This document shows positions 4,933 through 7,623 of a DNA stretch of 7,623 nucleotides, one piece after another (within the stretch, counting starts at the first letter, position 1; every line of letters begins with the position of its first letter). The notes beneath the pieces are model-generated. The model saw nothing but the letters and a program-made list of their open reading frames with translations, did no database searches and had not been told where the DNA came from. This stretch comes from a bacterium (GTDB taxonomy: Bacteria; Patescibacteriota; Minisyncoccia; Minisyncoccales; JAGMAB01): positions 1-7,623 of the forward strand of contig DAOWKS010000024.1 of the NCBI GenBank assembly GCA_030643665.1. Reading direction: 5' to 3'. The position numbers were made by a program, and so were the translations under genes.

Positions 4933-6006
4933 ATGGCAAAACAATCTCTTGTTAAAATTGATGGTTCATTTGGCTCAGGCGGCGGGCAAATTTTGCGAAC
5001 TGCCTGCAACTTGTCAACAGTCACTAAAAAACCCTGCTTTATTTTTAATATCCGTAAAAATCGTCCCAAGCCGGGTCTGGCTCTTCAGCATCTTTTGGGA
5101 ATTCAGGCATTGTCTCAACTTTGCCAAGGACGATTAGAGGGAGATAAACTTGGTTCAAAAGAAATTAAATTTTTTCCCGGCGAAATTCAACAAGACTTAA
5201 ACTCGTTAAAAATAAAAATTGAAACAGCCGGGAGTATTACTTTAATTTTACAAACATTAATCCTGCCAGCTTTATTATCTTTAAAACTGGTGAAAATTAC
5301 TTTTGATGGCGGAGCCACCGATACTTTTTTCTCGCCAACTCTTGATTATTTTAATTCTGTTTTTTTAAAAATTTTGGAAAAAATTGGTATAAAAGCAGAA
5401 ACAAACTTCATAAAAAGAGGTTATTACCCGGAAGGCGGGGCAAAAGTTGAAGTGACCATTTATCCCCTCCTTCGCCAAGGCTTCGGCGGGCAAGCTTCAA
5501 AATTAAAATCTTTGAATTTAACTGAACGGGGTTCACTCAAAAAAATCTTTGTAATTTCCGGAGCTTCGGAATTTTTGAAAACAAAAAAAGTGGCTGAAAG
5601 GCAAATAGCCGGCGTAAGAGAAATCTTGGGAAAATTAAAATTGCCCCTTGAAGAAAAATACGACTATTACCCAACTCAATGCCCGGGAAGCCAAATCTGT
5701 TTAATTGCTGAATTTGAAAATACAGTGATTGGAACTGATAATTTGGGAAAACTTGGAAAAAGAGCCGAAGATGTCGGAAAAGAAGTTGCTTTAGAATTAT
5801 TAAAAGAAGAAAAATCAGGGGCTTGTTTAGATAAACATTTGTCTGACCAAATTTTACCTTATCTGGCTTTGGCTTCCGGTAAATCCAAAATTTCTGTTTC
5901 GGAAATCACCGAACATTGTAAAACTAATATCTGGGTAATTGAAAAATTTTTAGACGGCAAATTTGAAATAAAAAACCGGCAAATTAGCTGGATTTCAAAA
6001 CAATAA
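4933..6006 (+). CDS. rtcA: RNA 3'-terminal phosphate cyclase
   Basis: RtcA converts an RNA 3'-phosphate to a 2',3'-cyclic phosphate using ATP through an enzyme-AMP intermediate on histidine. This 357-aa protein shows the N-terminal signature DGSFGSGGGQILRTACNLS (10-28), RKNRPKPGLALQH (41-53), the GGATDTFFSPTLDYF segment (126-140), RGYYPEGGAKVEV (162-174) and DKHLSDQILPYLALA (300-314). His302 is the likely adenylylated residue. It is about 19 aa longer than the roughly 338-aa E. coli enzyme. Part of the excess is a GC-rich in-frame insert (residues about 179-189) in the loop after the YPEGG segment. It is the only plus-strand gene; no rtcB or rtcR is visible nearby. It converges on the methyltransferase gene with a 19-nt gap. 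Confidence 0.95.
   Translation: MAKQSLVKIDGSFGSGGGQILRTACNLSTVTKKPCFIFNIRKNRPKPGLALQHLLGIQALSQLCQGRLEGDKLGSKEIKFFPGEIQQDLNSLKIKIETAGSITLILQTLILPALLSLKLVKITFDGGATDTFFSPTLDYFNSVFLKILEKIGIKAETNFIKRGYYPEGGAKVEVTIYPLLRQGFGGQASKLKSLNLTERGSLKKIFVISGASEFLKTKKVAERQIAGVREILGKLKLPLEEKYDYYPTQCPGSQICLIAEFENTVIGTDNLGKLGKRAEDVGKEVALELLKEEKSGACLDKHLSDQILPYLALASGKSKISVSEITEHCKTNIWVIEKFLDGKFEIKNRQISWISKQ
5465..5498 (+). repeat. GC-rich in-frame palindrome-like insert within rtcA
   Basis: The stretch from CCTCCTTCGCC to GGCGGGCAAGCTTC is far richer in G+C than the surrounding gene and partly self-complementary (CGCC with GGCG, plus an AAG/CTT pairing inside). It encodes LLRQGFGGQAS between the conserved YPEGGAKVEVTIYP segment and LNLTERG, where the family normally has only a short link. 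From memory, LRQGFGGQA and its other-frame versions (such as FAKASAGK) recur in Parcubacteria proteins as a dispersed repeat. Only one copy lies in this window, so its repeat status rests on that recollection. Confidence 0.6.
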
Positions 6007-6025
6007 ATCTCTATTTAAGATATTT

Positions 6026-6826
6026 TTAAATTTTAGATATCACCGTATACATCGCCTTTCCTTCAGCCAATTTTTCTATTTTTAAACCTGCTTTTTTATG
6101 CAGTTTTTTTATCTCTTCTTTTGAAAAACGGTGTGAAATAAAAACTTTTTTCTCGGCCATATAAACAACTATGTTATTTCCCTTTTCATTATACCAAAAC
6201 CTTGGTAGTTGGTTATATTTTTTAAGTAGCGGCTCCCAAAAAATTGGCATTAAGGCATATTCGATTATTTCTGCTAATTTTACTTTTTCTTTTTTTAATT
6301 TTGGCCGTAAATAAGATGGAAGATTAATGGAATCTACGATAGCTTTATCAATTCTTTTATATAAACATAAAACTAACCTATCTTTCTTTTTCATTAAATC
6401 TTTAGTTCTTTGAAATACTAATTCTCTTTCTTTAGATGAAAAATTTCCCAGGGTATTAATAAGGGAGATATAAATTACTGGCTCTTTTATTTTAGACACT
6501 TTCTTCTCCAGTTTAACTGGATTTGTCATATCATCCTTTAATAAAATGATTTTCTTTTTACATTTCTTAGCTCTCTTTCTACAAAATTTAAGCGTCGATT
6601 TTGCGAAATCTATTCCAATGATTTTTGAAATATTTTTTATTTCATCCAGCCATTCTAATTCTCTTCCAGTACCAATTCCTAAAGAAACAATGGCTATTGA
6701 TTTTCTAAAATTCTTTATAAAATTTATAACCGGTATTTCATCTAGAACGCCCGACATCTTTCTAATAGCTTTGTCATAATATGCGGGATTTGTTGAAAAA
6801 ATCAGTTTCGTCTCTATTTTTTCCAT
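6026..6826 (-). CDS. Class I SAM-dependent methyltransferase, substrate unknown
   Basis: The 266-aa protein has a Rossmann-type SAM-binding core. Motif I is VSLGIGTGREL (47-57), the acidic end of strand 2 is GIDFAKS (71-77, Asp73 likely contacting the SAM ribose), and KDDMT at 97-101 suits the adenine-binding segment. VIYISLINTLGNFS (117-130) occupies the motif IV position. After a linker, a second part ends in a beta hairpin HRFSKEEIKKLHKKAGLKIE (232-251), a common C-terminal arrangement in small-molecule methyltransferases; a loose similarity to EgtD-like enzymes was noted but is not firm. The gene begins 6 nt after the stop of the Lrp-like regulator and is very likely its operon partner. 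No Shine-Dalgarno is seen. Confidence 0.82.
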   Translation of the reverse strand: MEKIETKLIFSTNPAYYDKAIRKMSGVLDEIPVINFIKNFRKSIAIVSLGIGTGRELEWLDEIKNISKIIGIDFAKSTLKFCRKRAKKCKKKIILLKDDMTNPVKLEKKVSKIKEPVIYISLINTLGNFSSKERELVFQRTKDLMKKKDRLVLCLYKRIDKAIVDSINLPSYLRPKLKKEKVKLAEIIEYALMPIFWEPLLKKYNQLPRFWYNEKGNNIVVYMAEKKVFISHRFSKEEIKKLHKKAGLKIEKLAEGKAMYTVISKI

Positions 6827-6832
6827 TTTAAT

Positions 6833-7441
6833 TTATTTTCTTTTTATTTTTATGTTCCTCACCGTCTCTTTAAAGTCTTTGACTGAAGGGATTGCAACCG
6901 GGTCAAATATCCATTGCCCGCCAAATTCAACCGGTATAAAGCTCCAGACTTTTTCAATCCATCCTTGTTTAGCTAAAAGATCCAAAAATTTTACAAGCTC
7001 CTCTTGAGATTTGGCGCTTGTTATCAATAAAATATCCCATTCTGTGCCTTGAAGGCAATAAGCGTGCCTGACTATATTTATTTTCATTTTCTTCTCCGTG
7101 TCTTTTATTTTTTTAATATATCTTTCTATTTTCCAGCCAGTTGGAAATTCAATCCCGGGGCTAATAATTGGAGGAACTAAATGCACTTTTACTAAAACTA
7201 TATAATAACCATCCCAAATCTTTATTTGATCTATAATAGATATCTTATCTTTAAGCAAAATCTTTTTGTCTCGCAATGCTTTTAATTTCTTTTCTACTTC
7301 TTTTGTAGTAGTTTTTAATTTCTTGGCGAAATCCTTAATTTCATCTTGGCTAAATTTTCTTTCCCCGGCCAAAATATTCAAAAGCTCTACATCTTTTTCA
7401 TCTAATTCTTCTTCAATTGCTTTTCTCCAAATTTTAGGCAT
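6833..7441 (-). CDS. Lrp/AsnC-like transcriptional regulator
   Basis: The 202-aa protein starts with a predicted helix-turn-helix/winged-helix region (about 13-70): LDEKDVELLNILAGERKFS, then DEIKDFAKKLKTTTKEVEKK as the recognition part, and a wing ILLKDKISIID. This is the Lrp/AsnC arrangement. The C-terminal part has strands YYIVLVKVHL (79-88) and VRHAYCLQGTEWDILLITSA (124-143), followed by a helix and VWSFIPVEF, resembling an alpha/beta (RAM-like) effector or dimerisation domain. The loop between is longer than in classical Lrp proteins. Lrp-like proteins sense small molecules and often control a neighbouring gene, so the adjacent methyltransferase gene is a natural target, but no operator was identified. 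Confidence 0.65.
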   Translation of the reverse strand: MPKIWRKAIEEELDEKDVELLNILAGERKFSQDEIKDFAKKLKTTTKEVEKKLKALRDKKILLKDKISIIDQIKIWDGYYIVLVKVHLVPPIISPGIEFPTGWKIERYIKKIKDTEKKMKINIVRHAYCLQGTEWDILLITSAKSQEELVKFLDLLAKQGWIEKVWSFIPVEFGGQWIFDPVAIPSVKDFKETVRNIKIKRK

Positions 7442-7479
7442 AAATTTAAACGAATTTTAATTATTTTTCCAACGACCTT

Positions 7480-7623
7480 TTAAAACAATCCGCAGAGTTT
7501 AACGATAAATAAAATATAAACTAAGAGATACATCATCCCCTCCCAGATATGAATTCTTCTGGAAATTCCTGAAATTATAAAAAGCAAAGTAGCAATAATT
7601 AAAAAAGGAAGACCAACAGTAAA
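7480..7623 (-). CDS. Sodium/calcium antiporter-like membrane protein, C-terminal end (cut by window edge)
   Basis: Reading the minus strand from the window edge gives 47 residues to a TAA at 7480-7482. There are two hydrophobic helices (about 4-19 and 30-47 of the visible part) separated by a basic turn, GISRRIHIWEG. The pattern of a helix, a short Arg-rich turn with xxWEG, and a last helix ending at the C-terminus fits the end of CaCA/YrbG-type Na+/Ca2+ (K+) exchangers. With only the last two helices visible, another polytopic transporter cannot be excluded. The regulator gene starts 38 nt further on, so co-transcription is possible. No clear promoter is seen in the gap. Confidence 0.5.
   Translation of the reverse strand, partial: FTVGLPFLIIATLLFIISGISRRIHIWEGMMYLLVYILFIVKLCGLF

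Noticed and set aside
6007..6041. Bidirectional terminator between rtcA and the methyltransferase gene
   Set aside because: Only a 5-bp GATAT/ATATC stem with AT-rich mismatched interior is present; too weak to call.
6546..6779. Plus-strand 77-codon ORF
   Set aside because: It is hydrophobic only because it is antisense to Lys/Glu-rich methyltransferase codons. No start context or motif.
7442..7479. Promoter for the Lrp-like regulator (TTGGAA ... TTAAAT)
   Set aside because: The putative -10 ends about 3 nt before the ATG, which would put the transcript start inside the gene; the match is also poor.
1..7623. CRISPR array, tRNA or rRNA genes, transposase
   Set aside because: No regularly spaced direct repeats, cloverleaf-like segment, conserved rRNA stretch or transposase motif was seen on either strand.

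Overview
The window is AT-rich and uses the standard bacterial code (TGA is a real stop). It looks like a chromosomal fragment of a reduced-genome bacterium, most likely of the Candidate Phyla Radiation (Patescibacteria, Parcubacteria-like). The clues are short intergenic gaps, almost no Shine-Dalgarno sites in front of genes, a GreA with an expanded coiled-coil tip, and a GC-rich insert encoding LRQGFGGQA in the rtcA gene, of a kind I recall from Parcubacteria proteins. The taxonomic call is inference. No rRNA, tRNA, CRISPR array or transposase gene was seen.

Layout. All genes but one are on the minus strand. From the right edge and moving left: the C-terminal end of a membrane protein resembling a Na+/Ca2+ antiporter (7480-7623), an Lrp/AsnC-like regulator (6833-7441) and a class I SAM-dependent methyltransferase (6026-6826), the last two 6 nt apart. 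The only plus-strand gene, rtcA (4933-6006, RNA 3'-phosphate cyclase), converges on the methyltransferase and diverges from greA. The rtcA-greA gap (4678-4932) holds a strong minus-strand promoter, an unlisted 44-codon ORF and competing hairpins that look like a terminator and antiterminator ahead of greA (4198-4677). Next come a double-HD-domain protein (2836-4107), an alpha/beta-hydrolase-like protein (2052-2831), a DUF72 protein (1279-2028), a YbhN/LPG-synthase-TM membrane protein split by a frameshift (247-1262), and the N-terminus of an MFS transporter (1-254).

How the genes relate. greA may end at an AT-rich hairpin at 4133-4164. HD, hydrolase and DUF72 are closely spaced (4 and 23 nt) and probably co-transcribed. 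A 13-bp hairpin sits between hydrolase and DUF72 with the hydrolase stop codon in its loop. A near-consensus promoter inside the end of DUF72 serves the YbhN-like gene, whose last codons overlap the MFS start. Two promoters (ahead of the YbhN-like gene and of the 44-codon ORF) each place the -10 box exactly 8 nt before the ATG, which predicts leaderless mRNAs. The genes do not form one recognisable pathway: RNA end processing and transcript cleavage (rtcA, greA) sit beside nucleotide hydrolysis (HD) and membrane functions.

The points most worth a second look are the apparent attenuator with a leaderless small ORF before greA, the HD duplication whose second copy has lost metal ligands, the in-frame GC-rich insert in rtcA, the homopolymer frameshift, and the extended GreA tip.
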